The notes under the pieces: model-generated | What the model was told of the DNA's origin: nothing | Database searches by the model: none | What the model saw: only the letters and a program-made list of their open reading frames with translations | Translations under genes and position numbers: made by a program | Assembly (NCBI GenBank): GCA_020002185.1 | Contig: CM034531.1 | Span: forward strand, 89,182,288 to 89,246,287 | Source of the DNA: Paraescarpia echinospica | Lineage: Eukaryota; Annelida; Polychaeta; Sabellida; Siboglinidae | Length of the DNA stretch: 64,000 bases | Direction: 5' to 3' | Part shown: piece by piece, positions 1-12,599 of the stretch | How the letters are laid out: every line of letters starts with the position of its first letter | How positions within the stretch are numbered: the first letter of the stretch is position 1

Positions 1-392
1 AATATGGGGCCATCACAAAATGCTATTTTGGATAAAACAAACACTCTACATTTTCTCAGCTTCTATATTACATAACAGGTTAATTTTGATGTTTATTCCT
101 ACATTTGTGGGGGCAAGGAATCAACTTTAGCTGCTGAAATGTCAAGTAGTGCAGTTACTTTGAATTCTAAGATGGATGTCATTAATTCTCCATGTTCGCC
201 TAAAAGGTGACATGAACGTAAATTTTATATTTTAACCACGTAAATAACATACTAACATGATGCTATTTAAACAGGTATAATACCTGACAGGTTCCTTAGT
301 TAATATAAACACGCAGTTTAATGTGTAAAAATCAGCCTATCTGACCGTTTTCCGAATTAAATCCCGAATGAAATAGTGTGCCTGATTCCCGC
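1..392. other. unassigned AT-rich sequence
   Basis: No reading frame, RNA gene or repeat that I can recognise is present here. The stretch is AT-rich and precedes the first LINE fragment. Confidence 0.5.
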
Positions 393-627
393 TTAAAAAA
401 GGACTTGATGCTTGATACTTGATATAGTAATCCCTTTATAGCTGTTCGCAATTAAACTGGGATTTGTGCAATGCGTAATGTCAGGGCAGCTGAACAAAAA
501 GTGAAGAAATCGTTTAGACGGATGTTCAAAATAAAGAAAGAAAAACAACGAAAAACAACAAAAAACAACGAAAAACAAACTCAAGCGCGGATAAAACAAG
601 TGGTGCACTATATACACAAGTTTGTGG

Positions 628-1245
628 CTTTAGAGGATGTGGATGCCATGCAAGGGTTGCATTTCCCTGATGGCTGGCATGGCGACACACACGAAGGTTG
701 GCAATGATGGCGTGATGTATAGAACAGCAGATGGTGATAATCTGTTCCATATGGATACTGCTCTGGGATATTTATATGCATTGATTGTTGGAATTATTGT
801 GTTGGTGTATTTAAGTGGACGGTCGATTCTGTTGGAGATATGCGTGGCGTGCTGGCGGAGGGCTGATGTTGACCATGCGGTAGTGGATTTTGTAAAACAT
901 TGATGCTTGTTGAATGAGGCGACGTGTGTGGAGTGAGTCCCAGTTGAGTTTGTGTATGAGTGGTTTAATATGTGTTTCTTTTCGGTAGTCGGAGAAGATG
1001 AATCTTGCAGCATTTCTTTGGATTTGTTCTATGCGGTTAATTTCAGTTGCTGTGTTGGGATTCCAGACTTCACTGGCGTATACAGTTTGAGGTCGGACAA
1101 GGGTTTGGTAAGCTTTATCTTTGATATTTTGTGAGCAAGGTGACAGTGTTCTTCTTAAGAGTCCACGTGTGCGGCTGGTTTTGGTGGTTATTTTGGTGCA
1201 GTTGTCGTTCCATCTTAGGTCATGTGATCCGATAGGTGGCACCAT
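628..1245 (-). mobile_element. 3' end of a jockey/CR1-type LINE reverse transcriptase (decayed)
   Basis: On the minus strand the C-terminal part of a non-LTR retrotransposon reverse transcriptase is readable: DLRWND, then GLLRRTLSPCS, YQTLVRPQTVYASEVWNP, IEQIQRNAARFI, HTRRLIQQASMFYKIHY, and finally IWNRLSP and AIREMQPLHG near the end. This is the post-catalytic thumb/tail of LINE ORF2. The frame shifts at about position 830, so two frames are needed and it cannot be functional. The endonuclease and RT palm are absent, as expected from a 5'-truncated insertion. An A-rich CAACGAAAAA-type stretch (530-585) lies just beyond its 3' end. Confidence 0.8.
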
Positions 1246-1289
1246 GGCAGAGAGTACTAATATATTTTGGGCTCTGGAAGATTAGGCCG

Positions 1290-4200
1290 AAACCTCAAAA
1301 TTGACCGAAAACAGTAGCGACGAATTTATTCTGAGCAGCACAATTGAAAATGCTGTGAAGTTGGCTATGGAGGGAACAGGTAACGCGAATTCAGGCTGAA
1401 AGAAGAAAGGTCAGAAAACCGCAAACAACAGCAGTATTCTCAGAGAATCTGCTGCGATCTGTTGACAGTGGGACAGGTTGCATCTATTTAAACTAAATTC
1501 GCAGGGGGGACTCGCAGAGAAGCCTGAAACTGGAGGCATAGATAAAGGTAGCAAAAATAATTCGGCAAAGAACAGTCTGGAAAACTGTTCTGAAGCTGGG
1601 TATAAATGTGTTTGTTTAAATGCAAGGAGTATAGTAAACAAAAGAAATGAACTAAACATTATGGTAGAAGATATTGACCCTCACATAATAGGTATAACCG
1701 AATCATGGGCAACCACCGATATATCAGATGCCGAAATGGGACTGACAGGATATGTAATGTTTAGGAAAGATAGAATAGGAAGAAGAGGAGGTGGAGTTAT
1801 TTTATATATAAAAGAATCTATCCAGGCTTATGAAATAAAATTAGACAGAGAAGCAGATTGCGAAGAAGCTGTTTGGTGTAACATAGTTACAAGAAACTCA
1901 ACTTTAATGGTTGGATTAGTTTATCGAAGTCCAAACATAAGCGTAGAAGAGAATGAAAAAATACAAAACGCTATAAGGGAAGTGAGCAAACGGGACTGTG
2001 TTATTATGGGGGATTTTAACCATGGGCATATAAAATGGAAATCTCTACAGAGTATGGGTAGTGAGGACCACAAGTTTTTAGTTTTAGTACAAGATAGTTT
2101 CCTTTCTCAACATGTGCTAGAACCAACCAGGGGAGAGAATGTGTTAGACTTAGTTTTGTCCTCACAGAATGAATTAGTTGACAATGTTAAATTATGTGAG
2201 CCTCTGGGAAGTAGTGATCACAACCAGATACATTTTACCATCAAAGTAAAATCAGAAAGAAATAATAAAAAGCAGTTCAGGAGAAATTTCCACAAAGGAA
2301 GATATAAGGAAATGAGGAAATATTTAGCAAAGATAGACTGGAATAATACACTGAAGAATAAGACAGCAACAGAATGCTGGAATATCTTAAAGAATGAAAT
2401 AGAGTGCATCGTAGATAAATTTGTTCCCTTAAAAAAACAAGGGAAACGGACCAGAAAGAAATACTTATCGAAAGAAGCCATTAGAAAAATTAAGTATAAA
2501 CAAATGATGTGGAAGTCATATAGACGTACTGGAAATGACGAAGACTACAACATTTATAAAGAAGCACTAAACCAAGCTACAGCTGAAATTAGAAATTCAA
2601 AGAGAAGCTATGAACATAAATTAGCTTGTAATATAAAGCATGACAGCAAGAGTTTTTATGCGTATGTTCGAAGCAAACAGAAAGTTCAGGATAAGGTCGG
2701 TCCTCTAGAGGATAGTGCTGGAAATATAATATCAGAAGGATTCTTAATGGCAGAAGACCTAAATGAGTATTTTAGTTCAGTGTTTACCAGAGAAGACACT
2801 AGTTCACTGCCAGTGCCAGAGGCTAAGTTCAAGGGGGCAGAATCAGACTATTTAAGACAGTTAATTGTAACCCCAGAAATGGTAGCTAAGAAAATTAGGG
2901 CTATGAAGAAAATAAATCACCTGGAGTGGATGGCATTCCACCCAAACTACTAGTGGAAATTGTAGAACAAATTAGCATACCGCTTGCAACAGTTTTCAAC
3001 TTGTCATTAGAAGAGGGAGTGGTTCCTTTAGAATGGAGAGAAGCAAACATTATACCGTTATTTAAAAAAGGTTCGAGAAACAAGTCAAATAATTATAGAC
3101 CAGTTAGTTTAACATCGGTGATTTGTAAATTATTAGAAAGACTAATTAAAGATCACATGGTGGATTTTCTTGTTAAACATAACTTGATAAACCCATCTCA
3201 ACATGGGTTTCTAAAAGCGAGGTCATGCTTAACAAATATGTTATGTTTTTTGGAAGATATCACTAAGTGGGTAGATGATGGATCACCAGTAGATATCATC
3301 TACTTAGATTTTCAAAAAGCTTTCGACAAAGTGCCACATCAGAGATTACTGCTTAAACTAAAGGCCCATGGCATAGGAAATGGTATAATTAACTGGATAG
3401 AAAAATGGCTGATTGACAGAAGACAACGGGTAGTTGTTGATGGGGAGGCTTCAAACTGGAAATCAGTTTTGAGTGGGGTTCCACAGGGATCAGTACTGGG
3501 ACCTATATTATTCTTAATATATATAAACGATTTGGACGATGATATAGCTAGCAAGGTGTTGAAATTTGCAGATGATACAAAAGTGTTTAGAAGGATTAAA
3601 AAGTGATGGGATAGACAGCATTTACAAGATGATCTTGACAGGTTGATCAAATGGTCTGAAAAGTGGCAAATGTTGTTCAATTTTGGGAAATGTAAATGCC
3701 TTCACACAGGACATGGGAACGAATATGTAGAATATACAATGGGGGGAACTGTACTAAGTACTACTGTAAAAGAAAAAGACTTAGGGCTGACAATTAGTGC
3801 TGACATGAAGGTTTCAGAGCAGTGTGGAATTGCAGCTTCAAAGGGAAATCAAATCCTTGGATTGATTAGGCGAAATATAGCATATAAAGAAAAAGAACTA
3901 ATAATACCGCTGTACAAAACAATAGTTAGGCCTCATTTAGAATATTGTATACAAGCGTGGAAGCCATACCGCAAGAAGGACATAGATATGCTAGAAAGAG
4001 TACAGAGGAGAGCGACTAAAATGAAAAAAAAACTGAGGGATCTTAGTTATGAAAAACGCCTAAAAGAATGTGGTTTAACAACACTAGAGACCAGGAGATT
4101 GAGAGGAGATCAGATATAAGTGTTTAAAATATTGAATGGTTATGAAAATATTGATAGAAATATGTTTTTTTCAGTTAAGAAAGATAGAAAGACTAGAGGA

Positions 4201-4456
4201 CATGAAGTTACATTAGTAAAGGAGCAGTGTAGATTAGACGTGAGAAAGTTCTCATTTTCACAAAGGACTGTGAATGAATGGAACAGATTATCTGATGATT
4301 GTGTGGGTGCTAGTAGTGTGAATATGTTTAAAAATAAAATCGACACATACCTCAGAAGGGCTGGATATATGTAGATAAAAGGGTTGGACTCTCGATAAGC
4401 CAAAGGGCTTCCTTGTCCACCTGCCATCTAGAGTTAATTCTCTGGATGGCAATCTT
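1290..4456 (+). mobile_element. CR1-like LINE, near full-length ORF2, broken
   Basis: Encodes apurinic-type endonuclease plus reverse transcriptase, the enzymes for target-primed retrotransposition. The first frame (1478-2953) holds the endonuclease motifs LNARSIVNK, GITESWATTD, GGGVILYI, VYRSPN, IMGDFNH and SSDHNQ. The RT follows in 2926-3606 (YRPVSLTSV, YLDFQKAFDKVPH, SGVPQGSVLGPILF, KFADDTKVF), and the C-terminal tail is in 3643-4119 and 4120-4374. Breaks: a single-base loss near 2907 relative to the second copy at 18.4 kb, a TGA at 3604-3606 and a TAA at 4117-4119. The 3' UTR ends in short TCTTGTTAAA-type repeats, as CR1 elements end in short tandem repeats. Family placement (CR1 superfamily) is from motif style, not a search. 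Confidence 0.88.
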
Positions 4457-5157
4457 GTTAAATCTTGTTAAACAAGACAAACAAGGCGATGATAGGGGAT
4501 ATAGTCGGTCAAGTGGTGCAGGACAAACAACCCATGTTGGTCAGCGTAGTAACTTCGGCGGTTACTGCTGCCACTAAGCAGATACTTACTGACCTCACGA
4601 CGTCGCAAACTCAGTTACGAAACGAACTGCAATGTGTAAAACGAGACCTGCGACTCCAGACATTCCGGTTGGACCGACTTGAACAGTATGGTCGTCGAGA
4701 GTCCGTCTGCATTCGTGGACTAGCGGAAACTCCGGGTGAGTGTACGAACAATGAAATCATAAAGTTGGCGGCAGAAATGGGGGTAATGCTGAGAGAAGAG
4801 GACATCAGTGTCAGCCACAGACTGCCAAGTCGGGCAGGTGAGTGTAAACCATTGATAGTGAAGTCTGTCCGCAGAGATACGAAGGTACAACTGATGAAGC
4901 ATTAACGTAACGTCAGAAACAACCAGAATCGACGCGGCGTGTTCGTGAACGACGATTTGACGCCAATCAGGGGGAAGATGGTCCGTGAGCTAAAGAAAGA
5001 CACTGGTATCAACAAAGTATGGACCATAGACGGCATAATTGGCTGCACAATTTACGAGAACGGCACTGAAATGAAGAAAATTGTGGACTCGCCAGATGAC
5101 TTGTTCAAATTGGGCTGGTCGGAGGCAAAGGTCACCCGGCTAGGACTTTTCCAGTAA
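4457..5157 (+). pseudogene. LINE ORF1-like protein remnant (coiled coil plus RNA-binding-like region)
   Basis: Two frames (4465-4905 and 4939-5157) separated by a TAA read as one ORF1-like protein. They contain a helical stretch ending in LDRLEQYGRRESVCIRGL, the usual end of a LINE ORF1 coiled coil, then SHRLPSR and KPLIVKSVRRDTKVQLM, which resemble the RNA-recognition and C-terminal domains of ORF1 proteins. These proteins package LINE RNA. It directly follows the CR1 3' end at 4456 and precedes another LINE ORF2, so it probably belongs to the element at 5175-7225. The break after LMKH makes it non-functional. Confidence 0.7.
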
Positions 5158-5174
5158 TGGACTGACTTACAAAT

Positions 5175-7225
5175 GTGAACATTACCCCTGCTAAATACAC
5201 CGAAACAATGGCAGAAATGAAACAAATTTGTTTCATGTGCCAAGAACGCATTAGTAGTGATTCTACTCAGTGTGCATTATGTGAATCATGGACACATAGA
5301 GAATGTACAGAATTAACAAAACGTGAATTCAAATATCAAATCAAATCCGATGTTAAATGGTACTGTTCAGACTGTATTAAGGCATTACCTTTTCAAGCAA
5401 TTAATGATCATGAACTGAGATTTCTCAACACTAAACATGAGATGAATGCAATTTTTTTTTTTTGTACGAGCAATGCTCTGAATTCAATTTTACAGCCTTT
5501 GATATATCAAAATACAACTGCTGTGACTTTGAAAGAAACATTGATCCAAATAATAATGTCTACAATAACGTCAGATCACTCTGTAATTACTATACTGAAG
5601 AACAGTTAACTAATGTTGCTAAAATTACACTGGTTTATCATTTATTCAATTCAATGCGAGAGGACTCCGGAAAAAAATTAACAAAATTGAAAACCTTGTA
5701 AATAAATGTGAAACCCCCTTTGACATAATCGCTATCACTGAAACTTGGCTTGAAACCGAAGACTGTTCTGACATTATGTTACAAGGCTACAAGGCTATGA
5801 TGTAAGACATGTGATGAGAAAAAACAGGAAATCTGGTAGAGTAGCTTTAGACATAAATAAACAACAAATTTTAAGGCAGTAACCAATATGTCAATGGTGG
5901 TTGATAACATAATGGAATGCGTAACGATAGAATTATGCTTCAGTAAAGGAAAAAATGTGATTGTTGGTTGTATGTACAGAACATCTGGTTCAAGCAATGA
6001 AACTTTCAGTGACCAAATACAGTTACTAATGAAAACAGTGTTAAAAACATTAATAAGACGGTATTTCTATGTGGTGATATAAACATAGATCTCGTGAGAT
6101 ATAATAGTAAATGCGGCACGAAACATTTCGTGGACACAATGTTTTCATTGGGATTATATCCACTTATTGGTAAACCAACCAGAATAACAGAACATAGTGC
6201 CACTTTAATTGACAATATCTTCACTAATGAATTAACCAGTAACATATGCAGTGGCTTACTTATAAATGACATAAGTGACCACTTGCCAGTATTTACTATA
6301 TTGAAGTATCAAGATACCAAAAGACTCTCTGTGCCAAAGTCTAAATGTTAGAAAGACTGACGATACCTGTATTACTGCTTTTAAAGACAGCCTGTTATTA
6401 GTAAACTGGGAAACTGTAACAAACGAAGTGGACGTAAATGTAGCTTATGCTAATTTTGTAGACACTTTTGCATTGTTGTATAATAAGAATTGTCCATTTA
6501 AGAAAAATAAACATAAATTGACATCAATATTTAGAACCGTTTAAAAACATATTACAACAAATTATTGGAAAAAGAAAATTAAGTAAACTTGGAAGATACT
6601 GAACACTATCATTAGGAAAGGATATACAGATACATACCATCCAAATAGTTTTGAAAATAATGGTATAACAGTAAAGGATAAGAAAGACATTGCCAATGGG
6701 TTTAATAATTATTTTGTAAATGTAGGACCTAAACTAGCAAAAAACATAAAAACACTCCAAAAAACTCAAATGTTTTTAAATGGTGTAACAGAAAGTGAAA
6801 TAACTGATATTGTTAAGAACTGTAAAAATAAAATATCTACAGGAAATTACAACATAGATATGTCCATAATTAAAAAGGTAATTTCTCACATTGTGAAGCT
6901 ATTTACCCATATATGCAACAACTCTTTTAAACAAGGTATCTTTCCAGATAAAATGAAAATAGCAAAGCAAAGGTAATCCCTCCTTTTAAAAGTAATGATA
7001 AACATGTTTTTTCTAACTACAGACCTATTTATCTTTTACCACAGTTTTCAAAAATCCTGGAAAAACTATATAATACAAGGCTTGATGCATTTATTGAAAA
7101 ACACAGCATACTAAGCAAGAGTCAGTGTGGTTTTAGATCGAGTATGTCCACATCATTAGCACTACTTGAACTCACAGAAGAAATTACAACAGCACTGGAT
7201 AATAAGAAGTGCACTATTTATAGAC
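5175..7225 (+). mobile_element. jockey-type LINE ORF2 with N-terminal PHD-like finger, heavily decayed and 3'-truncated
   Basis: Starts with a Cys/His array (CFMC, CALCESWTHREC, CSDC) with the spacing of a PHD finger. Endonuclease pieces follow in shifting frames: DIIAITETWLET near 5725, SDHLPVFTI near 6280 and others. The RT N-terminal part follows (YRPI..LPQFSKILEKL near 7020, SQCGFRSSMSTSLALLE near 7125). The sequence stops being LINE-like at about 7222, right where the minus-strand LINE begins, before the catalytic FADD motif. At least five frame changes are needed. PHD-like fingers are known in ORF1/ORF2 of some invertebrate LINEs. The assignment to jockey-like versus CR1-like is uncertain. 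Confidence 0.75.
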
Positions 7226-7234
7226 TTTATATTA

Positions 7235-9050
7235 TTATTTATTAGTGCACTTTCGCGTGGCAGATGTGATGTAGTTCGCGTCTGTTTCGCTTGTGCCATT
7301 CCGCACGAAATGTACCATCACAGTTCTTTTGTAGATGTGGAATGAACAGATATATAAATAAATTAAAATATTTAAATGAATAGATACATGTATAATTAAA
7401 ATGTCCATATGATAAAAATACAACATAGCGTACGACCTATGCGTCGCAGGTCCGTGCTCAACTCTGTCGGCAGAGTCGTTCGCGGTCGACCCATGTATGC
7501 CGTGACACCTGTGTCCACGGCGAAATAGTTGTCGATCGCTCGCTGAGCGGGTGCATCGGGTGGCATACCGAGCACGTGCTCGAATAGACTCCATCTTGCA
7601 GTTATGACAGCTTCGCTGATGGGACGGCATCGGCAACGGTGGTACAGTGCCTCGTTGGAAATGGGATGTGGCCAACAGATGCCGATGATCTGGCGTAGAT
7701 GACGACGGTGGTACGCATCCAGACGATCTAGTTCTGATTTCGTCAGTCCCCATGTACCCATGTTGTACGTCAGCACGGGCACAATGAAGGATGTGTATAG
7801 CCGTAGCCGCAGCTGTAGAGAGATCTGTGATCGCCTAAACCACAGTGTCCACAGCTTGCGGAAGGCGACGTTGGCCATCTGCTTTCGGCGAGCGACATCT
7901 TCGGCTTCACCGAGGAGCGATCCAAGACTGCGTGTCATACGCCACTCTTCCTAAATGCGGTCAGCGTGTCGGCTGATACTTGTTCGTTCTGTTTTCGACG
8001 CGTTGATCGTCAGCGACCACTACGCCAAGCAAGCTGGCGCGATGCGCTCGATCTCGTCGAGGAACGAACGAGAAGAGCTGACGAAGTCCGTGTCGTTAGC
8101 GTACTCGACGTCCAGCGGTAGGGTGGCATCGGTTGGTGGACGTGTCGGGAGGCGCGAACGAAGGTCACGGAGTGCCACTTCGAGGTACACAATGAATAAC
8201 ACCGGGCTGAGGCTGTCGCCTTGCGGCGTCCCGATGGATGTGGCGAATGAATGACAATCGCCTGTTGAGAGACGCGGCGCGAATCATCCGCAGTTCCGAC
8301 TCGCCGAGGAATGTTTGTAGCGTATCAAGCAGTTTGTCGCGACGTATGGTGTGGAAGGCGCGAATCAGGTCGATGCCGAGGAATTCGATTGATACGTGCT
8401 GACGCTGCGCTTTAGCACAGAGCCAACGATACCCGAAGATTACGTCGGCCGTGCTGCGTCCGCGTCGGAATCCCGATTGCGACGGCGACAGGTAGTCGTC
8501 AACTTTCAGGGCGATCCTCGATAGCACGATGAGAGACAGTGTCTTTCGGAGTACTGATAGTAAAACAATCGGACGCACACTCGTTAGTGGACCTATCGGT
8601 TTGCCCGGCTTCTGTATCAATACGAGCACACCATTGCCTAAGTCGAGCGGTTCGTGTTTTTCCAGCGCATCGTTGAAAATGCTGGCAATCGTGTCTGCTA
8701 GCAGGCCAGCCGTGCATTTGAAGAATTCGTCCGGTATGCCGTCTTGCCCGCTGGCTCGGCCGCTGTTCAATTTCCCGATCGCTCGCTTGACTTCTTCGGT
8801 TGTGATTGAGTCTGCCAGTCGCGATGGGCTTCCGGTGAAGGCAGGCAATTCTTCTATGGCTTCGTCGCTGAACTGGCGACTGAAGTGTTCGGTGACCCGC
8901 GCGTTCAGTTCGGCTGTGTTACAGATAACGCGTCCAGTGTCGTCGTGGATCGTTAGCTTGACGGCAGGCTTCCTCGTCATCTCATGAACGGCACGAAACA
9001 TTTTTGCGCCATCGTGGAGACGTTCAACTTCTGACGCTAGCCTGTGTTCG
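7235..9050 (-). mobile_element. LINE reverse transcriptase fragment (invertebrate non-LTR family), broken
   Basis: On the minus strand 8165-9076 carries an RT N-terminal half: KLNSGRASGQDGIPDEFFK, VRPIVLLSVLRK, SQSGFRRGRSTADVIF. A frame shift leads to 8020-8202 (SPVLFIVYLEVALRDL and a catalytic box read as YANDTDF instead of YADD, near 8083-8112). The tail is in 7396-7938 (GSLLGEAEDVARRKQMA, LTYNMGTWGLT, HRRHLRQIIGICWPHPISNE, WSLFEHVLGMP). The Asp-to-Asn change in the catalytic pair plus frame shifts make it inactive. It is much richer in CG than its surroundings, which suggests a relatively recent arrival from another composition class. It abuts the RTE tail at about 9050. Confidence 0.85.
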
Positions 9051-10872
9051 AAATATAGTGAAAATATTCTGGCCACAAAAAATCTCCAACAAGCAACTGC
9101 TCAGAATTACCAGACAAAACAATATGAAAAACATACTCGCTACAAAAATATGGAGATGGATCGGCCATATCCTAAGAAAGAAAGACGACAGCATCTCCAA
9201 AGTAGCACTTAGATGGACATATTAAAGAAAAAGAAAACTTGGACTTCCAAAACAAACCTAGAAGAAGACTGTACAAACAGGAATTCAAAGAACTACATCT
9301 AAGCTGGGGCCAAGCCGCAAATATAGCTGCAGACAGGAAGAGGTGGAGGATCATTGTTTCTGCCCTATGTGCCAGTGGGCATGAAGAGAAGTAAGGCATA
9401 AGGCATGTCGCTTTGTATTTGAGTCGAAGTAGTCCTAGCAGTTGTTTCAAACAGGACATGGGAAGGACCACTACCATGTTGTATCAGCTGCAGTGAAAGG
9501 AAATATCAGTATAGCCACCAAGAGATATGCACATCTCTTCACTCAGTGTGTTGCGAACTACAAAGTTATCACCTCATCAGACATATCATCCTAGAAAATG
9601 AAGAAATCGAGACTGTGAGAGAGTTCTGCTTCCTAGGCAGCACAGTAACTTCTACAGACAGGGACGTTGACAGACGAATATCGTTAGCATCAGCAACGGT
9701 AGACACAGAAACAACATATTTTCAAACAGAGGCATCTCAATAACAATGAAAGCCAGACTATGTGGGGCCTTATACTGCCTATGTCCATCTATGTGGGGCC
9801 TTATACTGCCTATGTCCATCTATGTGGGGCCTTATACTGCCTATGTCCATCTATGTGGGGCCTTATACTGCCTATGTCCATCTATGTGGGGCCTTATACT
9901 GCCTATGTCCATCTATGTGGGGCCTTATACTGCCTATGTCCATCTATGTGGGGCCTTATACTGCCTATGTCCATCTATGTGGGGCCTTATACTGCCTATG
10001 TCCATCTATGTGGGGCCTTATACTGCCTATGTCCATCTATGTGGGGCCTTATACTGCCTATGTCCATCTATGCCGAAACCTGAACACTACGGTCGCAAGA
10101 GACACAGTCTCTTGATGTTTTTGAGATGAGTTGCCTGCGGACTATCAGAGGTGTTACTAGGGCAGGCATATTAAGAAATATCCAGATCAGAGATGAGACA
10201 TTCACCCCTGAATCCATCACAGATGTATCCAGAAGGAAGGCGTGGGGTCAAATTGGCCTTGGCATTTAAATTAAGTAAGTCAAGAACTTCTTTCTTCAAC
10301 ATTTTAAGGTATTTAATGGCCTGCATATGGCGACTTCACAGAAATCGTGTAGAAATTGATGTTCTGTCCAACATGCTTCAAGATGCTGTACTGGTGCCAA
10401 GCAAACCCACCAGAAAGTATCCAGTCTACATGTCAGAAGATATTTTGATGAAATGGAAGGCAAAAAAAGTATTTAGTGTGTTATTGGTACTGTTGAAAAA
10501 TGAGACATGCATGTTTATTAATGCATCAAAATGGTGCACATATATAATTTTCCATTGTTTTCGCAATTAGTAACAAATGAAATTGACATTGTAAGTTTGT
10601 CTTGTACATACATTAGGCAATATGGTTGATAAACAATATATATTTTCCCTTACCCATTAAACATATATAGATAATGATGTTTGGTCTAGTTTGAGTAAAA
10701 TGTATAGTACAAATGTATGCTATCATTAGGAGTAGAATAGCTTTCGCGAAAGCAAGCACAACCACTTCTCCATCTGTTGTTTTTACCAATGGTAATAGTA
10801 CTGGAAGCATCCAAACACGTTCCAAACTGTCCTTTTATATATTATCATACTCGAGGTAAGAAAAACAACGCA
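9051..10872 (+). repeat. left arm of a large inverted repeat made of RTE-like LINE tails
   Basis: The plus strand reads the end of an RTE-like ORF2: FWPQKISNKQLLRITRQN, then IWRWIGHILRKKDD, then a segment with FCFLGSTVTSTDRDVDRRIS, a 31-bp array, and a SCLRTIRGVTRAG-like tail near 10130. The same order occurs on the minus strand at 13567-15237 with very high identity; for example the stretches around 9120/15160 and 10350/14080 match almost base for base when one is reverse complemented. The two arms therefore form a foldback of about 1.7-1.8 kb each. None of the LINE frames is intact. Confidence 0.85.
9759..10070 (+). repeat. 31-bp tandem array, about 10 copies, inside an RTE tail
   Basis: Ten near-perfect copies of a 31-bp unit (TATGTGGGGCCTTATACTGC plus CTATGTCCATC) start at 9759 and repeat every 31 bp. 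Because 31 is not a multiple of 3, all three forward frames stay open and give repetitive proteins that are artefacts. The array replaces the part of the LINE protein just after GISITMKARL. The inverted partner at 14381-14531 has only about five copies. Confidence 0.95.
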
Positions 10873-11720
10873 GGTTGTTACCAAGGGTGGCGGATGTCGT
10901 AGTAAACATCACCCACAGGTGTTGAAATAAATCAGACTTTTTAGCGCAAGCCACTTAAAAAATGACAATCCTCGTTTACCTATCAAGAAAGACACACATA
11001 TTATAGTGCCATTCAGAGTACCGCAGACTTCATTCTCCGACATTTCACGCTATCATGTAACCTGTAAATGCAGATTATGGAGAAATCGTAAAGCATTTGT
11101 TGTTGAATTCCACACCCAACGAAACCCAGTTATGATATTAAATAAACCTAAAATAAAATTCCGCAAAATCACACGGTGGACGATATTTTGGTGATATAAT
11201 GACAAATGGAAGGTAAAAACTTGCTTTATAAAGGTGTTGGTATTGTTGAAAATATGCTTATATTCATGGTAATTACGACTTCCAAATGGAGCATCGTAAA
11301 AGGTTTCCGTAGTTTTCACAAAATATTGACCAATGATATTGACATTGTATGTCTGTCTTGGATATACACGAAGCTAGATATATGATAAGCAATAGTGCTT
11401 TTTGTTTTTGATATCGATTAAAAATATATAATGAATGACGTTTGGTATAATTTGTGTAAAATGTGAAAACGTTTCATGCAGAAAGCATGCTATCATTTGT
11501 AGTTGAGTATTAGTCATGGAAGCAAGAATGAGCACATTCGGTTATCTAGTTTTTTCAAACGAAATTATATTGGTAGCATTCAGATAACATTAGACACTTT
11601 CAATGTATGTATTATCATAACAAAGCAGTGTGCTTTGTTACCAATGGTGGCGGGTATCGTAATAAACATAACCGAAAAGTGATAAAACAATTACGATTTT
11701 CCGGCGAATGCCACACAAAA
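10573..11720. repeat. diverged direct duplication of a roughly 760-bp non-coding unit
   Basis: The segment 10573-10960 (GACATTGTAAGTTTGTCTTG ... GGTGGCGGATGTCGTAGTAA) recurs in the same order and orientation at 11335-11720 (GACATTGTATGTCTGTCTTG ... GGTGGCGGGTATCGTAATAA). Shared landmarks include ATGCTATCATT, GAAAGCAAG..GAGCAC or AGCACAA, a TATTATCAT block and the GTTACCAA.GGTGGCGG block. The copies are clearly diverged, so the duplication is older than the inverted repeat, whose right arm matches only the first copy closely. Confidence 0.75.
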
Positions 11721-12599
11721 GTGGTTGAAATTGTATTGCATATAAATGGCCTATGAACTACACTATGTTGGCCATCAGAAAACAAATGAAATGTTACAGT
11801 TAAACAACATATTTTTCGGTTTGTCCAATTTGCATAAAGTAAGGTTTGCCGAAATACGACTTCGTGATCCCTACTTGACTCAGTTGTATAAATTTACCTG
11901 TGATGAAGTCCGGCTGCTCGTGAACGTTCTAGTTCACCAAGTCGTATTCACCATATATATGTGGTGACTGGAATGCAGTATTTTTATAACGGCGAATGCC
12001 CGGATGTCCGACATCGAGTATTTGCTGAAATGACAGACACGTGTCTACTTGATTCCAAATACACAGTAGATAACTCACTTTCACAAAAGTAATAATGCGC
12101 TTGTTGTCTTCCAACACGTTTTGCATGGTAAACATAGACAATTTCGTTTTTGTTTACAATGTTTCTACACAACACCACATCTGCAGCGTCTGTTGCTTGA
12201 CATCCTGCCGGAAACTGTACGCGCCCTCGCATCGCCTCGCCGGCCGTCCGGTTTCATTTGCAACACGGAGCGATAGGTAGTTCCGTTTACGCTCAAGATC
12301 CCCATCCTATCAGGGCAAACTGTGTGAAATTACAAAATATATACGATATACGAATCATCCAAATAATGGGCCGGCCAGGACGCCAACTTGTAAACATAAT
12401 ATTTTTTTATTTTGTCATAGTAAAATAACAAGACGTGCCGGTTATTAATTTGGGGGTTACCATTATTAGGGAAAGTCTATCCTTTTCCTTTTGCTGCCCA
12501 TTAATATTTGCCCTAAAAAATACGCACGGACGCTCGCACGAACATACAAATACACAAATCGAAGTTACAAAATCGTAGTAGGCATTTTTGCTGTTGATA

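Noticed and set aside
4465..5157. Host gene with a coiled coil
   Set aside because: Motifs and position between LINE ORFs fit a LINE ORF1, and the frame is broken.
9746..10129. Repetitive proteins with repeated LCGALYCLCPSMWG
   Set aside because: A 31-bp tandem repeat leaves all three frames open; there is no sign of a gene.
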